A stretch of 64,000 nt of DNA from Ptiloglossa arizonensis (lineage: Eukaryota > Arthropoda > Insecta > Hymenoptera > Colletidae). The position numbers and the translations under genes are program-made. Below are positions 22,751-36,575 of the stretch, piece by piece. Under the pieces are notes generated by a model. The model saw nothing but the letters and a program-made list of their open reading frames with translations, was not told where the DNA came from and did not search any database. Within the stretch, counting starts at the first letter, position 1; each line of letters starts with the position of its first letter. The DNA lies in contig NW_027479259.1 of NCBI RefSeq assembly GCF_051014685.1, forward strand, positions 62,001-126,000, read 5' to 3'.

Positions 22751-25700
22751 CGCGAGATATGGCAGTTTTGAGGTAAGAAACGCTTGAGAAACTCCAAATT
22801 TTCGCAGTTCTGATGCTCGAAACGAATAACTAGAACGGCCTAGGGGAAAACTACTCATACCGTTGTAATGGGGCTAGTTTCTACTTTCAGATGCAACAGA
22901 AACTTTACGGATTGGTCAATCCGTTCGCGAGATATGGCAGTTTTGAGGTAAGAAACGCTTGAGAAACTCCAAATTTTCGCAGTTCTGATGCTCGAAACGA
23001 ATAACTAGAACGGTCTAGGGGAAAACTACTCATACCGTTGTAATGGGGCTAGTTTCTACTTTCAGATGCAACAGAAACTTTGCGGATTGGTCAATCCGTT
23101 CGCGAGATATGGCAGTTTGGAGGTAAGAAACGCTTGAGAAACTCCAAATTTTCGCAGTTCTGATGCTCGAAACGAATAACCAGAACGGTCTAGGGGAAAA
23201 CTACTCATACCGTTGTAATGGGGCTAGTTTCTACTTTCAGATGCAACAGAAACTTTGCGGATTGGTCAATCCGTTCGCGAGATATGGCAGTTTTGAGGTA
23301 AGAAACGCTTGAGAAACTCCAAATTTTCGCAGTTCTGATGCTCGAAACGAATAACTAGAACGGTCTAGGGGAAAACTACTCATACCGTTGTAATGGGGCT
23401 AGTTTCTACTTTCAGATGCAACAGAAACTTTGCGGATTGGTCAATCCGTTCGCGAGATATGGCAGTTTTGAGGTAAGAAACGCTTGAGAAACTCCAAATT
23501 TTCGCAGTTCTGATGCTCGAAACGAATAACTAGAACGGTCTAGGGGAAAACTACTCATACCGTTGTAATGGGGATAGTTTCTACTTTCAGATGCAACAGA
23601 AACTTTTCGGATTGGTCAATCCGTTCGCGAGATATGGCAGTTTTGAGGTAAGAAACGCTTGAGAAACTCCAAATTTTCGCAGTTCTGATGCTCGAAACGA
23701 ATAACTAGAACGGCCTAGGGGAAAACTACTCATACCGTTGTAATGGGGCTAGTTTCTACTTTCAGATGCAACAGAAACTTTGCGGATTGGTCAATCCGTT
23801 CGCGAGATATGGCAGTTTTGAGGTAAGAAACGCTTGAGAAACTCCAAATTTTCGCAGTTCTGATGCTCGAAACGAATAACTAGAACGGCCTAGGGGAAAA
23901 CTACTCATACCGTTGTAATGGGGCTAGTTTCTACTTTCAGATGCAACAGAAACTTTGCGGATTGGTCAATCCGTTCGCGAGATATGGCAGTTTTGAGGTA
24001 AGAAACGCTTGAGAAACTCCAAATTTTCGCAGTTCTGATGCTCGAAACGAATAACTAGAACGGTCTAGGGGAAAACTACTCATACCGTTGTAATGGGGCT
24101 AGATTCTACTTTCAGATGCAACAGAAACTTTGCGGATTGGTCAATCCGTTCGCGAGATATGGCAGTTTTGAGGTAAGAAACGCTTGAGAAACTCCAAATT
24201 TTCGCAGTTCTGATGCTCGAAACGAATAACTAGAACGGTCTAGGGGAAAACTACTCATACCGTTGTAATGGGGCTAGATTCTACTTTCAGATGCAACAGA
24301 AACTTTGCGGATTGGTCAATCCGTTCGCGAGATATGGCAGTTTGGAGGTAAGAAACGCTTGAGAAACTCCAAATTTTCGCAGTTCTGATGCTCGAAACGA
24401 ATAACTAGAACGGCCTAGGGGAAAACTACTCATACCGTTGTAATGGGGCTAGTTTCTACTTTCAGATGCAACAGAAACTTTGCGGATTGGTCAAACCGTT
24501 CGCGAGGTATGGCAGTTTTGAGGTAAGAAACGCTTGAGAAACTCCAAATTTTCGCAGTTCTGATGCTCGAAACGAATAACTAGAACGGCCTAGGGGAAAA
24601 CTACTCATACCGTTGTAACGGGGCTAGTTTCTACTTTCAGATGCAACAGAAACTTTGCGGATTGGTCAATCCGTTCGCGAGGTATGGCAGTTTTGAGGTA
24701 AGAAACGCTTGAGAAACTCCAAATTTTCGCAGTTCTGATGCTCGAAACGAATAACTAGAACGGCCTAGGGGAAAACTACTCATACCGTTGTAACGGGGCT
24801 AGTTTCTACTTTCAGATGCAACAGAAACTTTGCGGATTGGTCAATCCGTTCGCGAGATATGGCAGTTTTGAGGTAAGAAACGCTTGAGAAACTCCAAATT
24901 TTCGCAGTTCTGATGCTCGAAACGAATAACTAGAACGGTCTAGGGGAAAACTACTCATACCGTTGTAATGGGGCTAGTTTCTACTTTCAGATGCAACAGA
25001 AACTTTTCGGATTGGTCAATCCGTTCGCGAGATATGGCAGTTTTGAGGTAAGAAACGCTTGAGAAACTCCAAATTTTCGCAGTTCTGATGCTCGAAACGA
25101 ATAACTAGAACGGCCTAGGGGAAAACTACTCATACCGTTGTAATGGGGCTAGTTTCTACTTTCAGATGCAACAGAAACTTTACGGATTGGTCAATCCGTT
25201 CGCGAGATATGGCAGTTTTGAGGTAAGAAACGCTTGAGAAACTCCAAATTTTCGCAGTTCTGATGCTCGAAACGAATAACTAGAACGGCCTAGGGGAAAA
25301 CTACTCATACCGTTGTAATGGGGCTAGTTTCTACTTTCAGATGCAACAGAAACTTTTCGGATTGGTCAATCCGTTCGCGAGATATGGCAGTTTTGAGGTA
25401 AGAAACGCTTGAGAAACTCCAAATTTTCGCAGTTCTGATGCTCGAAACGAATAACTAGAACGGCCTAGGGGAAAACTACTCATACCGTTGTAATGGGGCT
25501 AGTTTCTACTTTCAGATGCAACAGAAACTTTACGGATTGGTCAATCCGTTCGCGAGATATGGCAGTTTTGAGGTAAGAAACGCTTGAGAAACTCCAAATT
25601 TTCGCAGTTCTGATGCTCGAAACGAATAACTAGAACGGTCTAGGGGAAAACTACTCATACCGTTGTAATGGGGCTAGTTTCTACTTTCAGATGCAACAGA

Positions 25701-27650
25701 AACTTTGCGGATTGGTCAATCCGTTCGCGAGATATGGCAGTTTGGAGGTAAGAAACGCTTGAGAAACTCCAAATTTTCGCAGTTCTGATGCTCGAAACGA
25801 ATAACCAGAACGGTCTAGGGGAAAACTACTCATACCGTTGTAATGGGGCTAGTTTCTACTTTCAGATGCAACAGAAACTTTGCGGATTGGTCAATCCGTT
25901 CGCGAGATATGGCAGTTTTGAGGTAAGAAACGCTTGAGAAACTCCAAATTTTCGCAGTTCTGATGCTCGAAACGAATAACTAGAACGGTCTAGGGGAAAA
26001 CTACTCATACCGTTGTAATGGGGCTAGTTTCTACTTTCAGATGCAACAGAAACTTTGCGGATTGGTCAATCCGTTCGCGAGATATGGCAGTTTTGAGGTA
26101 AGAAACGCTTGAGAAACTCCAAATTTTCGCAGTTCTGATGCTCGAAACGAATAACTAGAACGGTCTAGGGGAAAACTACTCATACCGTTGTAATGGGGAT
26201 AGTTTCTACTTTCAGATGCAACAGAAACTTTTCGGATTGGTCAATCCGTTCGCGAGATATGGCAGTTTTGAGGTAAGAAACGCTTGAGAAACTCCAAATT
26301 TTCGCAGTTCTGATGCTCGAAACGAATAACTAGAACGGCCTAGGGGAAAACTACTCATACCGTTGTAATGGGGCTAGTTTCTACTTTCAGATGCAACAGA
26401 AACTTTGCGGATTGGTCAATCCGTTCGCGAGATATGGCAGTTTTGAGGTAAGAAACGCTTGAGAAACTCCAAATTTTCGCAGTTCTGATGCTCGAAACGA
26501 ATAACTAGAACGGCCTAGGGGAAAACTACTCATACCGTTGTAATGGGGCTAGTTTCTACTTTCAGATGCAACAGAAACTTTGCGGATTGGTCAATCCGTT
26601 CGCGAGATATGGCAGTTTTGAGGTAAGAAACGCTTGAGAAACTCCAAATTTTCGCAGTTCTGATGCTCGAAACGAATAACTAGAACGGTCTAGGGGAAAA
26701 CTACTCATACCGTTGTAATGGGGCTAGATTCTACTTTCAGATGCAACAGAAACTTTGCGGATTGGTCAATCCGTTCGCGAGATATGGCAGTTTTGAGGTA
26801 AGAAACGCTTGAGAAACTCCAAATTTTCGCAGTTCTGATGCTCGAAACGAATAACTAGAACGGTCTAGGGGAAAACTACTCATACCGTTGTAATGGGGCT
26901 AGATTCTACTTTCAGATGCAACAGAAACTTTGCGGATTGGTCAATCCGTTCGCGAGATATGGCAGTTTGGAGGTAAGAAACGCTTGAGAAACTCCAAATT
27001 TTCGCAGTTCTGATGCTCGAAACGAATAACTAGAACGGCCTAGGGGAAAACGACTCATACCGTTGTAATGGGGCTAGTTTCTACTTTCAGATGCAACAGA
27101 AACTTTGCGGATTGGTCAAACCGTTCGCGAGGTATGGCAGTTTTGAGGTAAGAAACGCTTGAGAAACTCCAAATTTTCGCAGTTCTGATGCTCGAAACGA
27201 ATAACTAGAACGGCCTAGGGGAAAACTACTCATACCGTTGTAACGGGGCTAGTTTCTACTTTCAGATGCAACAGAAACTTTGCGGATTGGTCAATCCGTT
27301 CGCGAGGTATGGCAGTTTTGAGGTAAGAAACGCTTGAGAAACTCCAAATTTTCGCAGTTCTGATGCTCGAAACGAATAACTAGAACGGCCTAGGGGAAAA
27401 CTACTCATACCGTTGTAACGGGGCTAGTTTCTACTTTCAGATGCAACAGAAACTTTGCGGATTGGTCAATCCGTTCGCGAGATATGGCAGTTTTGAGGTA
27501 AGAAACGCTTGAGAAACTCCAAATTTTCGCAGTTCTGATGCTCGAAACGAATAACTAGAACGGTCTAGGGGAAAACTACTCATACCGTTGTAATGGGGCT
27601 AGTTTCTACTTTCAGATGCAACAGAAACTTTTCGGATTGGTCAATCCGTT
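22751..27650 (+). repeat. 15-monomer HOR (2625 bp), nearly two copies
   Basis: Barcodes from 22751 recur from 25376, an offset of 15 x 175. Shared markers include TTTACGG (22907 and 25532), TTTGGAGG with 81C (23116 and 25741), GGGATAG (about 23574 and 26199), two successive 128A monomers (23976/24151 and 26601/26776), TCAAACC before a 7G monomer (24491 and 27116), and two successive 7G/119C monomers. The match holds for 13 monomers and fails at 27651. The second copy has a private CGACTC at 27051. In the first copy 25026-25375 repeats the 89C monomer pair (157T and 157A) before the next unit begins. Confidence 0.9.
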
Positions 27651-29575
27651 CGCGAGATATGGCAGTTTTGAGGTAAGAAACGCTTGAGAAACTCCAAATT
27701 TTCGCAGTTCTGATGCTCGAAACGAATAACTAGAACGGTCTAGGGGAAAACTACTCATACCGTTGTAATGGGGCTAGTTTCTACTTTCAGATGCAACAGA
27801 AACTTTGCGGATTGGTCAATCGGTTCGCGAGATATGGCAGTTTTGAGGTAAGAAACGCTTGAGAAACTCCAAATTTTCGCAGTTCTGATGCTCGAAACGA
27901 ATAACTAGAACGGTCTAGGAGAAAACTACTCATACCGTTGTAATGGGGCTAGTTTCTACTTTCAGATGCAACAGAAACTTTTCGGATTGGTCAATCCGTT
28001 CGCGAGATATGGCAGTTTTGAGGTATGAAACGCTTGAGAAACTCCAAATTTTCGCAGTTCTGATGCTCGAAACGAATAACTAGAACGGCCTAGGGCAAAA
28101 CTACTCATACCGTTGTAATGGGGCTAGTTTCTACTTTCAGATGCAACAGAAACTTTGCGGATTGGTCAATCCGTTCGCGAGATATGGCAGTTTGGAGGTA
28201 AGAAACGCTTCAGAAACTCCAAATTTTCGCCGTTCTGATGCTCGAAACGAATAACTAGAACGGCCTAGGGCAAAACTACTCATACCGTTGTAATGGGGCT
28301 AGTTTCTACTTTCAGATGCAACAGAAACTTTGCGGATTGGTCAATCCGTTCGCGAGATATGGCAGTTTTGAGGTAAGAAACGCTTGAGAAACTCCAAATT
28401 TTCGCAGTTCTGATGCTCGAAACGAATAACTAGAACGGTCTAGGGGAAAACTACTCATACCGTTGTAATGGGGCTAGTTTCTACTTTCAGATGCAAAAGA
28501 AACTTTTCGGATTGGTCAATCCGTTCGCGAGATATGGCAGTTTTGAGGTAAGAAACGCTTGAGAAACTCCAAATTTTCGCAGTTCTGATGCTCGAAACGA
28601 ATAACTAGAACGGTCTTGGGGAAAACTACTCATACCGTTGTAATGGGGCTAGTTTCTACTTTCAGATGCAACAGAAACTTTTCGGATTGGTCAATCAGTT
28701 CGCGAGATATGGCAGTTTTGAGGTAAGAAACGCTTGAGAAACTCCAAATTTTCGCAGTTCTGATGCTCGAAACGAATAACTAGAACGGTCTAGGGGAAAA
28801 CTACTCATACCGTTGTAATGGGGCTAGTTTCTACTTTCAGATGCAACAGAAACTTTGCGGATTGGTCAATCCGTTCGCGAGATATGGCAGTTTTGAGGTA
28901 AGAAACGCTTGAGAAACTCCAAATTTTCGCAGTTCTGATGCTCGAAACGAATAACTAGAACGGCCTAGGGGAAAACTACTCATACCGTTGTAATGGGGCT
29001 AGTTTCTACTTTCAGATGCAACAGAAACTTTGCGGATTGGTCAATCCGTTCGCGAGGTATGGCAGTTTTGAGGTAAGAAACGCTTGAGAAACTCCAAATT
29101 TTCGCAGTTCTGATGCTCGAAACGAATAACTAGAACGGCCTAGGGGAAAACTACTCATACCGTTGTAACGGGGCTAGTTTCTACTTTCAGATGCAACAGA
29201 AACTTTGCGGATTGGTCAATCCGTTCGCGAGATATGGCAGTTTTGAGGTAAGAAACGCTTGAGAAACTCCAAATTTTCGCAGTTCTGATGCTCGAAACGA
29301 ATAACTAGAACGGTCTAGGGGAAAACTACTCATACCGTTGTAATGGGGCTAGTTTCTACTTTCAGATGCAACAGAAACTTTTCGGATTGGTCAATCCGTT
29401 CGCGAGATATGGCAGTTTTGAGGTAAGAAACGCTTGAGAAACTCCAAATTTTCGCAGTTCTGATGCTCGAAACGAATAACTAGAACGGTCTAGGGGAAAA
29501 CTACTCATACCGTTGTAATGGGGCTAGTTTCTACTTTCAGATGCAACAGAAACTTTGCGGATTGGTCAATCCGTT
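27651..29575 (+). repeat. Loosely ordered monomers with many private changes
   Basis: These eleven monomers are rich in single-copy substitutions: CAATCGG (27820), AGGAG (27918), GGTATG (28022), CTTCAG (28209) and GCCGTT (28229), ATGCAAAAG (28491), TCTTGG (28615) and CAATCAG (28693). No repeat period longer than the monomer is apparent. High private divergence suggests this stretch has not recently been homogenised. Confidence 0.75.
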
Positions 29576-32201
29576 CGCGAGGTATGGCAGTTTTGAGGTA
29601 AGAAACGCTTGAGAAACTCCAAATTTTCGCAGTTCTGATGCTCGAAACGAATAACTAGAACGGCCTAGGTGAAAACTACTCATACCGTTGTAACGGGGCT
29701 AGTTTCTACTTTCAGATGCAACAGAAACTTTGCGGATTGGTCAATCCGTTCGCGAGATATGGCAGTTTTGAGGTAAGAAACGCTTGAGAAACTCCAAATT
29801 TTCGCAGTTCTGATGCTCGAAACGAATAACCAGAACGGTCTAGGGGAAAACTACTCATACCGTTGTAATGGGGCTAGTTTATACTTTCAGATGCAACAGA
29901 AACTTTTCGGATTGGTCAATCCGTTCGCGAGATATGGCAGTTTTGATGTAAGAAACGCTTGAGAAACTCCAAATTTTCGCAGTTCTGATGCTCGAAACGA
30001 ATAACTAGAACGGTCTAGGGGAAAACTACTCATACCGTTGTAATGGGGCTAGTTTCTACTTTCAGATGCAACAGAAACTTTGCGGATTGGTCAATCCGTT
30101 CGCGAGATATGGCTGTTTTGAGGTAAGAAACGCTTGAGAAACTCCAAATTTTCGCAGTTCTGATGCTCGAAACGAATAACTAGAACGGCCTAGGTGAAAA
30201 CTACTCATACCGTTGTAACGGGGCTAGTTTCTACTTTCAGATGCAACAGAAACTTTGCGGATTGGTCAATCCGTTCGCGAGATATGGCAGTTTTGAGGTA
30301 AGAAACGCTTGAGAAACTCCAAATTTTCGCAGTTCTGATGCTCGAAACGAATAACCAGAACGGTCTAGGGGAAAACTACTCATACCGTTGTAATGGGGCT
30401 AGTTTATACTTTCAGATGCAACAGAAACTTTTCGGATTGGTCAATCCGTTCGCGAGATATGGCAGTTTTGATGTAAGAAACGCTTGAGAAACTCCAAATT
30501 TTCGCAGTTCTGATGCTCGAAACGAATAACTAGAACGGTCTAGGGGAAAACTACTCATACCGTTGTAATGGGGCTAGTTTCTACTTTCAGATGCAACAGA
30601 AATTTTGCGGATTGGTCAATCCGTTCGCGAGATATGGCTGTTTTGAGGTAAGAAACGCTTGAGAAACTCCAAATTTTCGCAGTTCTGGTGCTCGAAACGA
30701 ATAACTAGAACGGTCTAGGGGAAAACTACTCATACCTTTGTAATGGGGCTAGTTTCTACTTTCAGATGCAACAGAAACTTTGCGGATTGGTCAGTCCGTT
30801 CGCGAGATATGGCAGTTTTGAAGTAAGAAACGCTTGCGAAACTCCAAATTTTCGCAGTTCTGATGCTCGAAACGAATAACTAGAACGGTCTAGGGGAAAA
30901 CTACTCATACCGTTGTAATGGGGCTAGTTTCTACTTTCAGATGCAACAGAAACTTTTCGGATTGGTCAATCCGTTCGCGAGATATGGCAGTTTTGAGGTA
31001 AGAAACGCGTGAGAAACTCCAAATTTTCGCAGTTCTGATGCTCGAAACGAATAACTAGAACGGCCTAGGGGAAAACTACTCATACCGTTGTAATGGGGCG
31101 AGTTTCTACTTTCAGATGCAACAGAAACTTTGCGGATTGGTCAATCCGTTCGCGAGATATGGCAGTTTTGAGGTAAGAAACGCTTGAGAAACTCCAAATT
31201 TTCGCAGTTCTGATGCTCGAAACGAATAACTAGAACGGTCTAGGGGAAAACTACTCATACCGTTGTAATGGGGCTAGTTTCTACTTTCAGATGCAACAGA
31301 AACTTTGCGGATTGGTCAATCCGTTCGCGAGGTATGGCAGTTTTGAGGTAAGAAACGCTTGAGAAACTCCAAATTTTCGCAGTTCTGATGCTCGAAACGA
31401 ATAACTAGAACGGCCTAGGGGAAAACTACTCATACCGTTGTAACGGGGCTAGTTTCTACTTTCAGATGCAACAGAAACTTTTCGGATTGGTCAATCCGTT
31501 CGCGAGATATGGCAGTTTTGATGTAAGAAACGCTTGAGAAACTCCAAATTTTCGCAGTTCTGATGCTCGAAACGAATAACTAGAACGGTCTAGGGGAAAA
31601 CTACTCATACCGTTGTAATGGGGCTAGTTTCTACTTTCAGATGCAACAGAAACTTTGCGGATTGGTCAATCCGTTCGCGAGATATGGCTGTTTTGAGGTA
31701 AGAAACGCTTGAGAAACTCCAAATTTTCGCAGTTCTGATGCTCGAAACGAATAACTAGAACGGCCTAGGTGAAAACTACTCATACCGTTGTAACGGGGCT
31801 AGTTTCTACTTTCAGATGCAACAGAAACTTTGCGGATTGGTCAATCCGTTCGCGAGATATGGCAGTTTTGAGGTAAGAAACGCTTGAGAAACTCCAAATT
31901 TTCGCAGTTCTGATGCTCGAAACGAATAACCAGAACGGTCTAGGGGAAAACTACTCATACCGTTGTAATGGGGCTAGTTTATACTTTCAGATGCAACAGA
32001 AACTTTTCGGATTGGTCAATCCGTTCGCGAGATATGGCAGTTTTGATGTAAGAAACGCTTGAGAAACTCCAAATTTTCGCAGTTCTGATGGCTCGAAACG
32101 AATAACTAGAACGGCCTAGGGGAAAACTACTCATACCGTTGTAATGGGGCTAGTTTCTACTTTCAGATGCAACAGAAACTTTGCGGATTGGTCAATCCGT
32201 T
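29576..32201 (+). repeat. 525-bp trimer HOR, duplicated and re-used 1575 bp away
   Basis: A three-monomer unit consists of 81C with TTTATACT (131A) and 157T, then 22T, then 14T. It occurs at 29751-30275 and 30276-30800; the 95T/119C pair (GGTGAAAA, TAACGGG) precedes each copy at 29576 and 30101. Parts recur at 31501-32201 (22T, then 14T/95T/119C, then 81C/131A, then 22T), an offset of 1575 bp from 29926. Between them lie monomers with new markers (112T, 169G, 22A) that announce the next subfamily. The last monomer contains the only insertion in the window. Confidence 0.82.
32090..32091 (+). other. Single-base insertion (extra G)
   Basis: GATGGCTCG occurs in place of GATGCTCG, making this monomer 176 bp and shifting phase by +1 until about 34144. 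It is the only insertion in 64 kb. It could be a real mutation or a sequencing error. Confidence 0.85.
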
Positions 32202-34126
32202 CGCGAGATATGGCAGTTTTGAGGTAAGAAACGCTTGAGAAACTCCAAATTTTCGCAGTTCTGATGCTCGAAACGAATAGCTAGAACGGTCTAGGGGAAA
32301 ACTACTCATACCTTTGTAATGGGGCTAGTTTCTACTTTCAGATGCAACAGAAACTTTGCGGATTGGTCAATCCGTTCGCGAGACATGGCAGTTTTGAGGT
32401 AAGAAACGCTTGAGAAACTCCAAATTTTCGCAGTTCTGATGCTCGAAACGAATAACCAGAACGGTCTAGGGGAAAACTACTCATACCGTTGTAATGGGGC
32501 TAGTTTCTACTTTCAGATGCAACAGAAACTTTGCGGATTGGTCAATCCGTTCGCGAGATATGGCAGTTTTGCAGTAAGAAACGCTTGAGAAACTCCAAAT
32601 TTTCGCAGTTCTGATGCTCGAAACGAATAACTAGAACGGCCTAGATGAAAACTACTCATACCGTTGTAATGGGGCGAGTTTCTACTTTCAGATGCAACAG
32701 AAACTTTGCGGATTGGTCAATCCGTTCGCGAGATATGGCTGTTTTGAGGTAAGAAACGCTTGAGAAACTCCAAATTTTCGCAGTTCTGATGCTCGAAACG
32801 AATAACTAGAACGGCCTAGGGGAAAACTACTCATACCGTTGTAATGGGGCTAGTTTCTACTTTCAGATGCAACAGAAACTTTGCGGATTGGTCAATCCGT
32901 TCGCGAGATATGGCAGTTTTGAGGTAAGAAACGCTTGAGAAACTCCAAATTTTCGCAGTTCTGATGCTCGAAACGAATAACTAGAACGGTCTAGGGGAAA
33001 ACTACTCATATCGTTGTAATGGGGCTAGTTTCTACTTTCAGATGCAACAGAAACTTTGCGGATTGGTCAATCCGTTCTCGAGATATGGCAGTTTTGAGGT
33101 AAGAAACGCTTGAGAAACTCCAAATTTTCGCAGTTCTGATGCTCGAAACGAATAACTAGAACGGCCTAGGGGAAAACTACTCATACCGTTGTAATGGGGC
33201 TAGTTTCTACTTTCAGATGCAACAGAAACTTTGCGGATTGGTCAATCCGTTCGCGAGATATGGCAGTTTTGAGGTAAGAAACGCTTGAGAAACTCCAAAT
33301 TTTCGCAGTTCTGATGCTCGAAACGAATAACTAGAACGGTCTAGGGGAAAACTACTCATACCGTTGTAATGGGGCTAGATTCTACTTTCAGATGCAACAG
33401 AAACTTTGCGGATTGGTCAATCCGTTCGCGAGATATGGCAGTTTTGAGGTAAGAAACGCTTGAGAAACTCCAAATTTTCGCAGTTCTGATGCTCGAAACG
33501 AATAACTAGAACGGTCTAGGGGAAAACTACTCATACCGTTGTAATGGGGATAGTTTCTACTTTCAGATGCAACAGAAACTTTTCGGATTGGTCAATCCGT
33601 TCGCGAGATATGGCAGTTTTGAGGTAAGAAACGCTTGAGAAACTCCAAATTTTCGCAGTTCTGATGCTCGAAACGAATAACTAGAACGGCCTAGGGGAAA
33701 ACTACTCATACCGTTGTAATGGGGCTAGTTTCTACTTTCAGATGCAACAGAAACTTTGCGGATTGGTCAATCCGTTCGCGAGATATGGCAGTTTTGAGGT
33801 AAGAAACGCTTGAGAAACTCCAAATTTTCGCAGTTCTGATGCTCGAAACGAATAACTAGAACGGTCTAGGGGAAAACTACTCATATCGTTGTAATGGGGC
33901 TAGTTTCTACTTTCAGATGCAACAGAAACTTTGCGGATTGGTCAATCCGTTCGCGAGATATTGCAGTTTTGAGGTAAGAAACGCTTGAGAAACTCCAAAT
34001 TTTCGCAGTTCTGATGCTCGAAACGAATAACTAGAACGGTCTAGGGGAAAACTACTCATACCGTTGTAATGGGGCAAGTTTCTACTTTCAGATGCAACAG
34101 AAACTTTGCGGATTGGTCAATCCGTT
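32202..34126 (+). repeat. Eleven monomers in +1 phase, start of the 79G/112T subfamily
   Basis: The first three monomers carry 79G with 112T (AATAGC, CCTTTG), then 8C with 81C (GACATGG), then TTTTGCAGT with TAGATG and 125G. The same three-monomer series reappears at 34127 and 34826. The intervening monomers (32727-34126) are mixed 89C/89T types with 128A and GGGATAG, and with CATATCG at 33008 and 33883. One NruI site is changed to CTCGAG at 33075. Confidence 0.78.
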
Positions 34127-36575
34127 CGCGAGATATGGCAGTTTGCGGTAAGAAACGCTTGAGAAACTCCAAATTTTCGCAGTTCTGATGCTCGAAACGA
34201 ATAGCTAGAACGGTCTAGGGGAAAACTACTCATACCTTTGTAATGGGGCTAGTTTCTACTTTCAGATGCAACAGAAACTTTGCGGATTGGTCAATCCGTT
34301 CGCGAGACATGGCAGTTTTGAGGTAAGAAACGCTTGAGAAACTCCAAATTTTCGCAGTTCTGATGCTCGAAACGAATAACCAGAACGGTCTAGGGGAAAA
34401 CTACTCATACCGTTGTAATGGGGCTAGTTTCTACTTTCAGATGCAACAGAAACTTTGCGGATTGGTCAATCCGTTCGCGAGATATGGCAGTTTTGCAGTA
34501 AGAAACGCTTGAGAAACTCCAAATTTTCGCAGTTCTGATGCTCGAAACGAATAACTAGAACGGCCTAGATGAAAACTACTCATACCGTTGTAATGGGGCG
34601 AGTTTCTACTTTCAGATGCAACAGAAACTTTGCGGATTGGTCAATCCGTTCGCGAGATATGGCTGTTTTGAGGTAAGAAACGCTTGAGAAACTCCAAATT
34701 TTCGCAGTTCTGATGCTCGAAACGAATAACCAGAACGGTCTAGGGGAAAACTACTCATACCGTTGTAATGGGGCTAGTTTCTACTTTCAGATGCAACAGA
34801 AACTTTGCGGATTGGTCAGTCCGTTCGCGAGATATGGCAGTTTTGAAGTAAGAAACGCTTGAGAAACTCCAAATTTTCGCAGTTCTGATGCTCGAAACGA
34901 ATAGCTAGAACGGTCTAGGGGAAAACTACTCATACCTTTGTAATGGGGCTAGTTTCTACTTTCAGATGCAACAGAAACTTTGCGGATTGGTCAATCCGTT
35001 CGCGAGACATGGCAGTTTTGAGGTAAGAAACGCTTGAGAAACTCCAAATTTTCGCAGTTCTGATGCTCGAAACGAATAACCAGAACGGTCTAGGGGAAAA
35101 CTACTCATACCGTTGTAATGGGGCTAGTTTCTACTTTCAGATGCAACAGAAACTTTGCGGATTGGTCAATCCGTTCGCGAGATATGGCAGTTTTGCAGTA
35201 AGAAACGCTTGAGAAACTCCAAATTTTCGCAGTTCTGATGCTCGAAACGAATAACTAGAACGGCCTAGATGAAAACTACTCATACCGTTGTAATGGGGCG
35301 AGTTTCTACTTTCAGATGCAACAGAAACTTTGCGGATTGGTCAATCCGTTCGCGAGATATGGCAGTTTTGAGGTAAGAAACGCTTGAGAAACTCCAAATT
35401 TTCGCAGATCTGATGCTCGAAACGAATAACTAGAACGGTCTAGGGGAAAACTACTCATACCGTTGTAATGGGGCTAGTTTCTACTTTCAGATGCAACAGA
35501 AACTTTGCGGATTGGTCAATCCGTTCGCGAGATATGGCAGTTTTGAGGTAAGAAACGCTTGAGAAACTCCAAATTTTCGCAGTTCTGATGCTCGAAACGA
35601 ATAACTAGAACGGTCTAGGGGAAAACTACTCATACCGTTGTAATGGGGCTAGTTTCTACTTTCAGATGCAACAGAAACTTTGCGGATTGGTCAATCCGTT
35701 CGCGAGATATGGCAGTTTTGAGGTAAGAAACGCTTGAGAAACTCCAAATTTTCGCAGTTCTGATGCTCGAAACGAATAACTAGAACGGTCTAGGGGAAAA
35801 CTACTCATACCGTTGTAATGGGGCTAGTTTCTACTTTCAGATGCAACAGAAACTTTGCGGATTGGTCAATCCGTTCGCGAGATATGGCTGTTTTGAGGTA
35901 AGAAACGCTTGAGAAACTCCAAATTTTCGCAGTTCTGATGCTCGAAACGAATAACTAGAACGGTCTAGGGGAAAACTACTCATACCTTTGTAATGGGGCT
36001 AGTTTCTACTTTCAGATGCAACAGAAACTTTGCGGATTGGTCAGTCCGTTCGCGAGATATGGCAGTTTTGAAGTAAGAAACGCTTGCGAAACTCCAAATT
36101 TTCGCAGTTCTGATGCTCGAAACGAATAACTAGAACGGTCTAGGGGAAAACTACTCATACCGTTGTAATGGGGCTAGTTTCTACTTTCAGATGCAACAGA
36201 AATTTTTCGGATTGGTCAATCCGTTCGCGAGATATGGCAGTTTTGAGGTAAGAAACGCGTGAGAAACTCCAAATTTTCGCAGTTCTGATGCTCGAAACGA
36301 ATAACTAGAACGGCCTAGGGGAAAACTACTCATACCGTTGTAATGGGGCGAGTTTCTACTTTCAGATGCAACAGAAACTTTGCGGATTGGTCAATCCGTT
36401 CGCGAGATATGGCTGTTTTGAGGTAAGAAACGCTTGAGAAACTCCAAATTTTCGCAGTTCTGATGCTCGAAACGAATAACCAGAACGGTCTAGGGGAAAA
36501 CTACTCATACCGTTGTAATGGGGCTAGTTTCTACTTTCAGATGCAACAGAAACTTTGCGGATTGGTCAGTCCGTT
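34127..36575 (+). repeat. 4-monomer (700-bp) repeat and flanking mosaic
   Basis: The series 79G/112T, 8C/81C, TTTTGCAGT/TAGATG/125G occurs at 34127-34650 and at 34826-35350, with a 14T/81C/169G monomer between. GACATGG at 34301 and 35001 gives the 700-bp offset. After 35351 the monomers are plain until 35876, where 14T/112T/169G, 22A with CTTGCG, and 34G/125G repeat the trio seen at 30626-31150, showing exchange between blocks about 5 kb apart. Confidence 0.8.
34141..34150 (+). other. Single-base deletion restoring phase
   Basis: TTTGCGGTAAG replaces TTTGCAGGTAAG or TTTTGAGGTAAG, shortening this monomer to 174 bp and cancelling the +1 shift introduced at 32090. The donor-like GTAAG survives. 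Confidence 0.85.
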
